Positions 17,585-24,714 of a DNA stretch of 64,000 bases are shown in pieces. The notes beneath the pieces were generated by a model, which did no database searches, had not been told where the DNA came from, and saw only the letters and a program-made list of their open reading frames with translations. The position numbers and the translations under genes were made by a program. The first letter of the stretch is position 1, and every line of letters begins with the position of its first letter. Source of the DNA: Streptomyces dioscori (GTDB lineage Bacteria; Actinomycetota; Actinomycetes; Streptomycetales; Streptomycetaceae); the NCBI RefSeq assembly GCF_003024195.1, contig NZ_KZ679041.1, positions 496,001-560,000 on the forward strand, in the 5' to 3' direction.

Positions 17585-18451
17585 TCAGGGCATCAATGAA
17601 TGCAGATACCTCACCGTCGCCGGGTCGGCCGGAAGCAGCGTTTCGATCGCCAGCTCGGCGACCGTCACGTCCATCGGTGTGTTGAACGTGGAGATGGACG
17701 AGATGAAGGACAGCACCCGCCCCTCGTGCTCGATCCGCATCGGCAGCGCGAAGTAGGGGACCGGCGCGGCGGGCGCCTCGTCGAGCGCCCCCGATGCGGC
17801 GGCGGCCGGAGCCGGATACGCGGCCACCTCCTCGTACAGCGCGCGCAGCGGCTCCGAGCGGCGCAGGGCGATGTCCCGTTCCATCTGGGCCAGCAGATGG
17901 CCGCGCCACTCGCGCAGATTGCGGATCCTGGGCGCCAGGCCCTCAGGGTGCAGCGTCAGCCGCATCGCGTTCAGCGGAGGTTCGAGCAGATGCCCGGGGA
18001 CGTCACCGAGCAGCATCAGGATGCCCTGATTGGCGGCGACCACGTCGTACGTGGCGTCCACGACCAGTGCCGGATAGGGCTCGTAGCCCTGGATCAGCCG
18101 CTCCACCCCCTCCCGCAGCGCGTCCAGCGCCGGGTCGTCCAGCGGGGTCTCCGGGTAGTGGGGTGCGTAACCGGCCGCCAGGAGAAGGGAGTTGCGGTCC
18201 CGCACCGGTACGTCCAGGTGCTCGGCGAGCCGCAGCACCATCTCCTCGCTCGGCCGCGAGCGGCCCGTCTCGATGAAACTGATGTGCCGTGCCGACGAGC
18301 CCGCCCGCAGCGCCAGCTCCAGCTGACTCACCCGGCGCTGCTCCCGCCAGCCGCGCAGCAGCGGACCGATTCCCTGGTCGGCGGCGGAGGCGCCGCGCCG
18401 CGCACCGGCGGACACGCTGACGGACCCGGAGGTGTACGCGGCGCTGGTCAT
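17585..18451 (-). CDS. XRE-family regulator with MmyB-like ligand-binding domain
   Basis: A 288-residue regulator. The helix-turn-helix covers about 24-85 (LLRGWREQRRVSQLELALRAGSSARHISFIETGRSRPS). The C-terminal part (VERLIQGYEPYPALVVDATYDVVAANQG onward) is the MmyB-like ligand-binding domain, a PAS-like fold reported to bind fatty acids in some actinomycete members. The chosen ATG gives the common N-terminus; the frame remains open upstream but without supportive codon use. It is divergent from the pterin dehydratase/methyltransferase pair; regulation of those genes is possible but unproved. Confidence 0.9.
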   Translation of the reverse strand: MTSAAYTSGSVSVSAGARRGASAADQGIGPLLRGWREQRRVSQLELALRAGSSARHISFIETGRSRPSEEMVLRLAEHLDVPVRDRNSLLLAAGYAPHYPETPLDDPALDALREGVERLIQGYEPYPALVVDATYDVVAANQGILMLLGDVPGHLLEPPLNAMRLTLHPEGLAPRIRNLREWRGHLLAQMERDIALRRSEPLRALYEEVAAYPAPAAAASGALDEAPAAPVPYFALPMRIEHEGRVLSFISSISTFNTPMDVTVAELAIETLLPADPATVRYLHSLMP

Positions 18452-18614
18452 GCCCCCGACCGTAGTCGAAGCGCCCGTACGGGTCGATGTGCGCCCAGGA
18501 GACCGAATGCCGTTCTTCGTCGCCCGCCCGGACCCGCCTGACCAGGGACGGGAGAGCGGGACTGTGGCAGGCTGGCAGGCTGAGGAGATCCGGACACATG
18601 GAAGGAACGTGACC

Positions 18615-18920
18615 ATGCCCCTCGAACCGTTGTCGCAGAAGGACGTCGAGGACCGGCTCGCGGAACTGCCCGGCTGGTCCCTGGACGGAGACAGAATCTC
18701 CCGTTCCTACCGGCTGGGCTCACACTTCGCCGCGGCGGCCCTGGTCGTCCATATCGCCAGGGTGCAGGACGAACTGGACCACCATTCCGACCTCACACTC
18801 GGCTACGACACCGTCTCCCTGACCGTGAACACGCACAGTGTGGGCGGCGCCGTCACCGAGAAGGACTTCGAGCTGGCCGGCCGGGTCGAGGAGCTGAGCA
18901 CCGGGCACGGCGCGCGGTGA
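18615..18920 (+). CDS. 4a-hydroxytetrahydrobiopterin dehydratase (pterin-4a-carbinolamine dehydratase)
   Basis: A 101-residue protein of the expected family length. It shows the conserved active-site pattern: ELDHHSD with His56-His57, then VSLTVNTH with His74, and HSVGGAVTEKD. These enzymes dehydrate 4a-hydroxytetrahydropterin, recycling the cofactor of aromatic amino-acid hydroxylases; no hydroxylase is adjacent. The ATG has AAGGAA eight bases upstream; a GTG two codons earlier is too close to it. The stop overlaps the methyltransferase start by four bases. Confidence 0.92.
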   Translation: MPLEPLSQKDVEDRLAELPGWSLDGDRISRSYRLGSHFAAAALVVHIARVQDELDHHSDLTLGYDTVSLTVNTHSVGGAVTEKDFELAGRVEELSTGHGAR

Positions 18921-19666
18921 GCACGCTGGTCTTCGACTACGACGAGGAGGCCGAGCGGTACGACGCCCTGCGGGGCGGCGAGCCCCGTGCCGCGGCGGCC
19001 GCCGACGCCGTCCTCGGGCTGCTCCCCGACGGCGCCGCCACCCTCCTGGATGTCGCCTGCGGCACCGGTACCGTGACCCGTCGGCTCGTCGCGGCCGGAC
19101 TCGACGTGACCGGTGCCGACGCGGCGTACGGCATGCTGAGCAGGGCCGCGGCGCGAGTGCCGGGCCGTGTCGTACTCGCGGACGCCCGCCAACTCCCCTT
19201 CCCCGACGCCGCGTTCGACGCCGTCACGGCGATCTGGCTGCTGCACCTCCTGGACGACGCGGAACGGGTCGTCGCCGAGGCGGCCCGGGTGCTGCGCCCC
19301 GGCGGCGTCCTCGTCACGACCGTCGACAAGGCGGCCTCGCACGACGTGGGCAGCGACATCGACGCCGTGATGGCAGCGCGTCCCCGCCGCGCCGCGCGCG
19401 ACCGCTCCGATCTCGTGGCCTCGTACGCGGCCCGGAACGCGCTCCTCCCGGCGGGACGGGCGGTCTTCCGTGGCCGCGGCCAGGGCCGGACCCCGTGCCA
19501 GGCCGCGGCCGACGTACGCCGCGGCTGGTACACGCTGCTGACCCCCGGCGATCCTCTCACCGAGCAACTCGCCTCCCGCCTGGAACAACTCCCGAACCAA
19601 CAAGTCCCCCGCGCGGAGCCACACTTCAAACTACGGACATTCCAAAAACCGGGACCACCCCGCTAG
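18917..19666 (+). CDS. Class I SAM-dependent methyltransferase
   Basis: A 249-residue methyltransferase of the Methyltransf_11 type. Motif I is LLDVACGTGTVTRRL (43-57), then the acidic GADAAYGML, and motif IV-like DAVTAIWLLHLLDD with the post-loop VLRPGGVLVTT. It starts at the GTG of a GTGA overlap with the pterin dehydratase gene, so the two are co-translated. Substrate unknown. The 3' end runs into an array of the intergenic repeat. Confidence 0.9.
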   Translation: MSTLVFDYDEEAERYDALRGGEPRAAAAADAVLGLLPDGAATLLDVACGTGTVTRRLVAAGLDVTGADAAYGMLSRAAARVPGRVVLADARQLPFPDAAFDAVTAIWLLHLLDDAERVVAEAARVLRPGGVLVTTVDKAASHDVGSDIDAVMAARPRRAARDRSDLVASYAARNALLPAGRAVFRGRGQGRTPCQAAADVRRGWYTLLTPGDPLTEQLASRLEQLPNQQVPRAEPHFKLRTFQKPGPPR

Positions 19667-20073
19667 GGGCGCGAGGAACGGCGCGAGCAACCGTGATCGA
19701 CCCGCAGCCGACATCAGGGCCAGGCCCCACCCCCTTAGGGGCGCGGGGAACGGCGCGACCAGCCCCGAACGACCCGCAGTCGACATCGGGGCCGAGCCCC
19801 CACCCCCTGCGTGAGCAACCCCCGACGGCTGCGGTTGGCACCCGGGCCACGCCCCCAGGGGGTGGGCCCCAGGGCTGGGTGTCGGCTGCGGGTGGGTGGG
19901 GGTTGCTCGCGCCGTTCCCCGCGCCCCTCGGGGGGTGGGGGTTCGGCCCGTATGTCGGCTGCGAGTTGGTGGGGGCTGGCCGCGCCGTTCCCCGCGCCCC
20001 TAGGGGGTGGGGGTTCAGCCCGTATGTCGGCTGCGGGTCGTTCGGGGCTGGTCGCGCCGTTCCTCGCGCCCCT
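19665..20073. repeat. Array of five repeat units, two direct and three inverted, 72-73 bp apart
   Basis: Between two convergent genes, units lie at about 19665-19684 and 19737-19756 (AGGGGCGCGGGGAACGGCGC type, period 72), then in opposite orientation at 19909-19928, 19982-20001 and 20054-20073 (spacing 73 and 72). Around each core a longer ~50-bp segment is also conserved (GACATC...GGGCC or its complement). The two halves form one large imperfect inverted repeat. The last unit contains the stop codon of the minus-strand gene that ends at 20072. Confidence 0.85.
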
Positions 20074-20569
20074 AAGGCGCGGGCGCGCCGCAGGCGCGGG
20101 CCCCCGTCGTGCCCTCGGGCAGGCGGTCGGCCAGGTAGCCGTCGAGGTCGGGTGCGCCAGGCGCGAGCACATGCCGCACCCACGCGTCACGTTCGTGCAG
20201 AACCGGCGGCAGCTCCCAGACACACCCGATCCATGGCCGATCCAGTGTGATGAAGTGTGTCGGGTCGCGGTCCGGACATCCCAGCACGGGCTGCCCCGCC
20301 GCGGCGCCCCCGAAGTGCAGGACGTTGTCCCACACCCAGCTGTACGCGTTGAGGTAGGCGCCGTCGTCGCCACCCCGGTGCAGTACGACGAACGTGGCGG
20401 GCGGCGTGCCGTCCGCTTCCGGAAGCAGCTTCGGCAGCATCGCGTACGCCGCCTCCTCGACGTCCGGCGCGATGCCCGCCGGGTCGGCCGTGACGTGGTA
20501 GCGCTTGATCCACCGGCCCGCCACCTCGACGGGCGGCAGCACGGTCAGCAGTTTCTCCTCGAAGGTCAT
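20072..20569 (-). CDS. Conserved hypothetical protein, 165 residues
   Basis: A soluble protein with no signal or membrane segment and ordinary Streptomyces codon use. It has many aromatic residues (NAYSWVWDNVLHFGG, RPWIGCVWELPPVLHERDAWVRH). I do not recognise the family. It starts at ATG and is divergent from a WYL regulator with a perfect palindrome between them, so it is the likely target of that regulator. The stop codon lies inside an intergenic repeat unit, so its C-terminal residues have been shaped by the repeat. Confidence 0.75.
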   Translation of the reverse strand: MTFEEKLLTVLPPVEVAGRWIKRYHVTADPAGIAPDVEEAAYAMLPKLLPEADGTPPATFVVLHRGGDDGAYLNAYSWVWDNVLHFGGAAAGQPVLGCPDRDPTHFITLDRPWIGCVWELPPVLHERDAWVRHVLAPGAPDLDGYLADRLPEGTTGARACGAPAP

Positions 20570-20585
20570 GGAGGGGACGTTAGGA

Positions 20586-20642
20586 CCGCTCCACTGACAT
20601 CTTCTGTCAGTGGAGCGGCAGCGTGGGGTGTCGGTGGAGCCT
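20586..20642. promoter_or_regulatory. Perfect 33-bp palindrome between divergent genes, probable WYL-regulator operator
   Basis: Arms CCGCTCCACTGACA (20586-20599) and its complement (20605-20618) flank TCTTC. A third, direct half-site-like copy TGTCGGTGGAGCCT occurs at 20629-20642, 24 bases after the second arm. The site lies 17 bp from the start of the hypothetical gene and 39 bp from the WYL gene, so it can control both. YafY/WYL autoregulation is typical; binding here is inferred. Confidence 0.75.
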
Positions 20643-20656
20643 GCCATTCTGGGCCG

Positions 20657-21628
20657 ATGAAGTCGGCCCGCCTCGTCTCGATCCTTCTCCTGCTCCAGAC
20701 CAGGGGACGGATGACCGCCGCCGCCCTCGCCGAGGAGCTGGAGGTCTCGGTGCGCACGGTCTACCGGGACGTCGAGGCACTGAGCGAGGCCGGCGTCCCG
20801 CTGTACGGCGACGCGGGTCATGCGGGCGGCTACCGGCTCCTCGACGGCTACCGCACCCGCCTGACCGGCCTCACCGCGGGCGAGGCCGAGGCCCTGTTCC
20901 TCGCGGGCGTGCCGGGGCCGGCCGCCGAGCTGGGACTCGGCCCGCTGCTGGCCGCCGCCCAGCTCAAGGTACGGGCCGCACTGCCGAGGGAACTGCGCGA
21001 GCACGCGGACCGCGTCAGCGGCCGTTTCCACCTGGACGCGCCCGGCTGGTACGCGGACGCCGGAAACGGCGACACCCCGTTCCTGCAGGCCGTCGCCGAC
21101 GCCGTCTGGAACAGCAGGGCTCTGCACGTCCTGTACCGCCGCTGGCGCGAGCCGACCGACGTACGGCGCCGCCTGGAACCGTACGGCCTGGTCCTCAAGG
21201 CGGGTCGCTGGTACGTCGTCGCGGGCCCGGGACCGCGTACGTTCCGGGTCGACCAGATCCTCGAACTGAGCGCGTCCGGCGAGGAGTTCAGCCGTCCTGA
21301 CGGGTTCGACCTCGGTGCGTACTGGGCCGGGTACCAGCGGGACTTCCACGACCGGCTGCACCGGGCGGAGGCGGTGGTCAGGCTGGCGCCCGGCATCCGC
21401 CTCCCCGGCCCGGCTGGTGACGCCGTGCGCGCCAACGGCGTTCCGGACGAAGGGGGTTGGACCCGGGCCACCGTACCCATCGAGTCCGTCGAGCACGCCC
21501 ACGCGGAGTTCCTGCGGCTCGGCGCGGACGTGGAGGTGCTGGCGCCGCCCGAACTGCGCGAGCGCATCGCCGCGACGGTCGCCGCACTCGCCCGCACCTA
21601 TGCCCGGACCGGAGCACCGGAGCGGTAG
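20657..21628 (+). CDS. YafY-family transcriptional regulator (HTH_11 + WYL)
   Basis: A 323-residue regulator. The N-terminal winged helix (about 4-58: RLVSILLLLQTRGRMTAAALAEELEVSVRTVYRDVEALSEAGVPL) is followed by the WYL region, where PYGLVLKAGRWYVVAG takes the place of the WYL signature, and a C-terminal WCX extension. These regulators sense small ligands or nucleic acids. The ATG start is set by the N-terminal helix-turn-helix. It is divergent from the 165-residue hypothetical gene with a shared palindrome. Confidence 0.93.
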   Translation: MKSARLVSILLLLQTRGRMTAAALAEELEVSVRTVYRDVEALSEAGVPLYGDAGHAGGYRLLDGYRTRLTGLTAGEAEALFLAGVPGPAAELGLGPLLAAAQLKVRAALPRELREHADRVSGRFHLDAPGWYADAGNGDTPFLQAVADAVWNSRALHVLYRRWREPTDVRRRLEPYGLVLKAGRWYVVAGPGPRTFRVDQILELSASGEEFSRPDGFDLGAYWAGYQRDFHDRLHRAEAVVRLAPGIRLPGPAGDAVRANGVPDEGGWTRATVPIESVEHAHAEFLRLGADVEVLAPPELRERIAATVAALARTYARTGAPER

Positions 21629-21642
21629 AGAGCGCTTACCAA
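21625..21642 (+). promoter_or_regulatory. Possible LacI-type half-palindrome before the rhamnogalacturonan lyase gene
   Basis: The AGCGCT core at 21631-21636 sits in GAGAGCGCTTACC, 85 bp before the PL11 start. LacI-family operators of sugar genes often centre on CG in such a core, but the flanks are not symmetric here. Confidence 0.25.
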
Positions 21643-21720
21643 ATCCCGGCAACCCCCCTGCCCCCAGCGGCAACTGAGGTGACAGAACCCGTCTGCCCCC
21701 TCCCAGGGAGGTACCCCACC

Positions 21721-23592
21721 GTGCAGCACCCGCATCGCAGACGCCCCAGGACCCGTCTGCTCCTCTCCACCGTGCTGGCCGGCGCCCTCGCCGCCGCCGG
21801 ACTGAGCACGCTCACCGCCACGCCCGCCGAGGCCGCGACCGCCCGCCAGGTCGAGAAGCTGGACCGGGGTGTCGTCAGCGTCCACACCGACGCGGGCAAC
21901 CTGGTCAGCTGGCGCTGGCTCGGCACCGACCCGAACGACGTGTCGTTCAACGTCTACCGGGCGGGTACGAAGGTCAACTCGACCCCGGTCACCGGCTCGA
22001 CGAACTACTTCCACTCCGCCGGACCCGCCCAGGCCGACTACACGGTCCGCGCGATCGTGGGAGGTGTCGAGCAGGCCGACTCCGTGCACGCGATCCAGTT
22101 CCGCACCGGATACAAGGACGTGCCGATCAGCCCGCCCGCCGGTGGCACGACCCCCGACGGTGTCGCGTATACCTACGAGGCCAACGACGCCTCGGTCGCC
22201 GATCTCGACGGCGACGGCGCGCTCGACTTCGTCCTGAAGTGGCAGCCCACCAACGCCAAGGACAACTCCCAGTCCGGCTACACCGGCAATACGATCATCG
22301 ACGGGATCAAGCTCGACGGCACCCGGCTGTGGCGTATCGACCTGGGCCGGAACATCCGCTCGGGCGCGCACTACACCCAGTTCCAGGTGTACGACTACGA
22401 CGGCGACGGCAAGGCCGAGGTGGCCGCGAAGACGGCCGACGCCACGGTCGACGGAACGGGCGCGGTCATCGGCAGTTCCTCCGCCGACCACCGCAATTCC
22501 AGCGGATACGTCCTCTCGGGGCCCGAGTACCTGACCATGTTCAACGGCCAGACGGGCAAGGCCATGGGGACGGTGGACTACGTCCCGGCGCGCGGCACTG
22601 TCTCGTCGTGGGGCGACTCGTACGGCAACCGCGTGGACCGGTTCCTCGCGGGCACCGCCTATCTCGACGGGGCCCGGCCCTCGCTCATCATGGCGCGCGG
22701 CTACTACACGCGCTCGGTGATCGCGGCCTGGGACTGGCGGGGCGGCGCGTTCACCCGCCGCTGGACCTTCGACACCAACTCGTCGACCAACACCGGCAAG
22801 GGCTTCGACGGCCAGGGCTCGCACAGCCTGTCCGTCGGGGACGTCGACAACGACGGCAAGGACGAGATCGTCTACGGGGCGATGGCCGTCGACGACAACG
22901 GCAACGGCCTGTGGACGACGAAGACGGGGCACGGCGACGCCCAGCACCTGGGCGACCTGGACCCGGGGACCTCGGGCCTGGAGTACTTCAAGGTCTCCGA
23001 ATCCACCTCCCAGCCCGCCGAGTTGTACATCAACCCGGCCAACGGCGCGATCCGCTGGCAGCTCGCCGCCTGCTGCGACAACGGCAGGGGAGTGGCCGGG
23101 GACATCTACGCGGGCAACGACGGCGCCGAGGTGTGGTCCGCCTCCGACACCAACATCCGTGACGAGGCCGGCGCCACCAAGGGCCGCGAGCCGTCCTCCG
23201 TCAACTTCCTGTCCTGGTGGGACGGCGACACCACCCGCGAACTCCTCGACGGCACCCACATCGACAAGTACGGCACCTCGTCCGACACCCGCCTGCTGAC
23301 CGGCGCCTCCGTCCACTCCAACAACGGCACCAAGGCGACGCCGGCCCTCTCGGGCGACCTCTTCGGGGACTGGCGCGAGGAGGTGGTCTGGGCGACGAGC
23401 GACAACACGGCCCTGCGGATCTACTCGACCCCGACCGAGACCACCACGAAGATCACGACCCTGCTCCACGACACGATGTACCGCACGGGCATCGCCTGGC
23501 AGAACACGGCGTACAACCAGCCCCCGCACCCCAGCTTCTTCATCGGCAACGGCATGCCAACGGCACCACGACCGACGGTGTACACGCCGTGA
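21721..23592 (+). CDS. Secreted rhamnogalacturonan lyase, polysaccharide lyase family 11
   Basis: A 623-residue secreted enzyme. A Sec signal occupies about 1-38 (RRR cluster, hydrophobic core, PAEAA cleavage). The mature part starts RQVEKLDRGVVSVHT and carries the repeated Ca-binding loops of the eight-bladed PL11 propeller: DLDGDGALDF, DYDGDGKAEVA, DVDNDGKDEIVYG, and a NNGTKATPALSGDLFGDWREE segment. PL11 enzymes cleave the rhamnose-galacturonate backbone of pectin type I. No carbohydrate-binding module is appended. The GTG start has GGGAGG upstream; a strong two-way terminator follows. Confidence 0.92.
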   Translation: MQHPHRRRPRTRLLLSTVLAGALAAAGLSTLTATPAEAATARQVEKLDRGVVSVHTDAGNLVSWRWLGTDPNDVSFNVYRAGTKVNSTPVTGSTNYFHSAGPAQADYTVRAIVGGVEQADSVHAIQFRTGYKDVPISPPAGGTTPDGVAYTYEANDASVADLDGDGALDFVLKWQPTNAKDNSQSGYTGNTIIDGIKLDGTRLWRIDLGRNIRSGAHYTQFQVYDYDGDGKAEVAAKTADATVDGTGAVIGSSSADHRNSSGYVLSGPEYLTMFNGQTGKAMGTVDYVPARGTVSSWGDSYGNRVDRFLAGTAYLDGARPSLIMARGYYTRSVIAAWDWRGGAFTRRWTFDTNSSTNTGKGFDGQGSHSLSVGDVDNDGKDEIVYGAMAVDDNGNGLWTTKTGHGDAQHLGDLDPGTSGLEYFKVSESTSQPAELYINPANGAIRWQLAACCDNGRGVAGDIYAGNDGAEVWSASDTNIRDEAGATKGREPSSVNFLSWWDGDTTRELLDGTHIDKYGTSSDTRLLTGASVHSNNGTKATPALSGDLFGDWREEVVWATSDNTALRIYSTPTETTTKITTLLHDTMYRTGIAWQNTAYNQPPHPSFFIGNGMPTAPRPTVYTP

Positions 23593-23620
23593 CCTGCTGA
23601 AACGGCTCCCGGAGACAGGA

Positions 23621-23659
23621 GAGGGGCGGCCGCCCCAGCCAGTGGGACGGCCGCCCCTC
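23621..23659. terminator. Two-way terminator between the PL11 and PIG-L genes
   Basis: Twelve-bp perfect arms (23621-23632 and 23648-23659; GAGGGGCGGCCG) in a convergent gap. Confidence 0.85.
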
Positions 23660-23689
23660 CACCGGAGACCGGTGGCCGGTGGTCGGGGA

Positions 23690-24523
23690 TCAGCGCAGTC
23701 CGGCGAACAGGTCGTTCTCGGGCAGAGCCGCCCCGGTGGTGTCCCGGACACGCGAGAACGTCTCCATGCCCATCAGCTCGCCGAACCTCTCCTTGCCCAT
23801 CTTGAGGAAGAAGATGTTCTCGCCCTGGCTGGCGTGCGCGGCCAGCGAGTCGTACTTCTGACCGCTGAACGCGGTGGTGTCCACCCATGTGGTGATCTCG
23901 TCGTCGGGCAGGCCGATCTTGGCCATCTCGGCGACCTCGGCGGGGTCCGGCTCGGGCATGTCCGGATTGAACTCGCGCATGAACTCGCCGAACCGCTGCA
24001 TGACCGAGCGGGGCATCGTCGTCCAGTACACCTTCGGCGTCAGGTCGGTCAGCTCCAGCGCCGCCATCGTGATGCGGTGGGCCTGGATGTGGTCGGGGTG
24101 GCCGTAAAAACCGTTCTCGTCGTAGGTGACGACCACGTCGGGCCGGTACTGGCGCATGAGGTCCGCGAGCCGGGCCGCGCCCTCCTGCACGGGGGTCTGC
24201 CAGAAGGATCCGGGGGCGTCGTTGCTGGGCCAGCCCATCATCCCGGAGTCGGCGTAGTCCAGCGTCTCCAGATCGCTGATCTTCAGGACGTCACAGCTCT
24301 CCTGAAGTTCCTGCCGGCGCATCCGCGCGACGGCCGCCGGGTCGTGTCCGGGGTCGCCCGGCTTGACACCCCCCGGCCCGTCTCCGCAACCGCCGTCGGT
24401 ACAGGTCACGAGCACCGTGCGGATTCCTTCCGCCGCATACCGGGCGAGGATCCCTCCCGTGCCGGTGGCCTCGTCGTCGGGGTGGGCGTGCACTGCCATG
24501 ATCGTCAAGGGCCGGTCGGTCAT
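23690..24523 (-). CDS. PIG-L family deacetylase (Mca/MshB-like)
   Basis: A 277-residue zinc-dependent N-acetylglucosaminyl deacetylase-family protein. The signature AHPDDE (13-18) is followed by a variable glycine/aspartate-rich loop (CTDGGCGDGPGG) and the second metal motif YGHPDHIQAHR. In actinomycetes the family includes the mycothiol enzymes MshB and Mca; the N-terminus HAHPDDEATGTGGILARY and the middle PEPDPAEVAEMAKIGLPDDEIT resemble Mca-like members, but this protein is slightly shorter, so it may be a paralogue with another amide substrate. It lies between two polysaccharide-degradation genes without an obvious functional link. Confidence 0.85.
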   Translation of the reverse strand: MTDRPLTIMAVHAHPDDEATGTGGILARYAAEGIRTVLVTCTDGGCGDGPGGVKPGDPGHDPAAVARMRRQELQESCDVLKISDLETLDYADSGMMGWPSNDAPGSFWQTPVQEGAARLADLMRQYRPDVVVTYDENGFYGHPDHIQAHRITMAALELTDLTPKVYWTTMPRSVMQRFGEFMREFNPDMPEPDPAEVAEMAKIGLPDDEITTWVDTTAFSGQKYDSLAAHASQGENIFFLKMGKERFGELMGMETFSRVRDTTGAALPENDLFAGLR

Positions 24524-24660
24524 GAGGAAGATCCTTCTGCAGAGTTACATCGTGGTACGAGGCCGGGGCGGGACACACCGGTGCCTCGGTCGATGCAACA
24601 GTGTCGACCACACCTCCTGTTCCCGGCACGGCCGCCCGGCCTTCGGGGCATGGCGCGCAA

Positions 24661-24694
24661 GGAGGGCGCGGACCCCATCGGGTCCGCGCCCTCC
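24661..24694 (-). terminator. Terminator after the GH74 gene
   Basis: A 15-bp perfect stem (24661-24675 with 24680-24694) with a four-base CATC loop, just 3' of the xyloglucanase stop. Confidence 0.9.
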
Positions 24695-24714
24695 CGTCCG
24701 TCCGGCCCGGGGTG

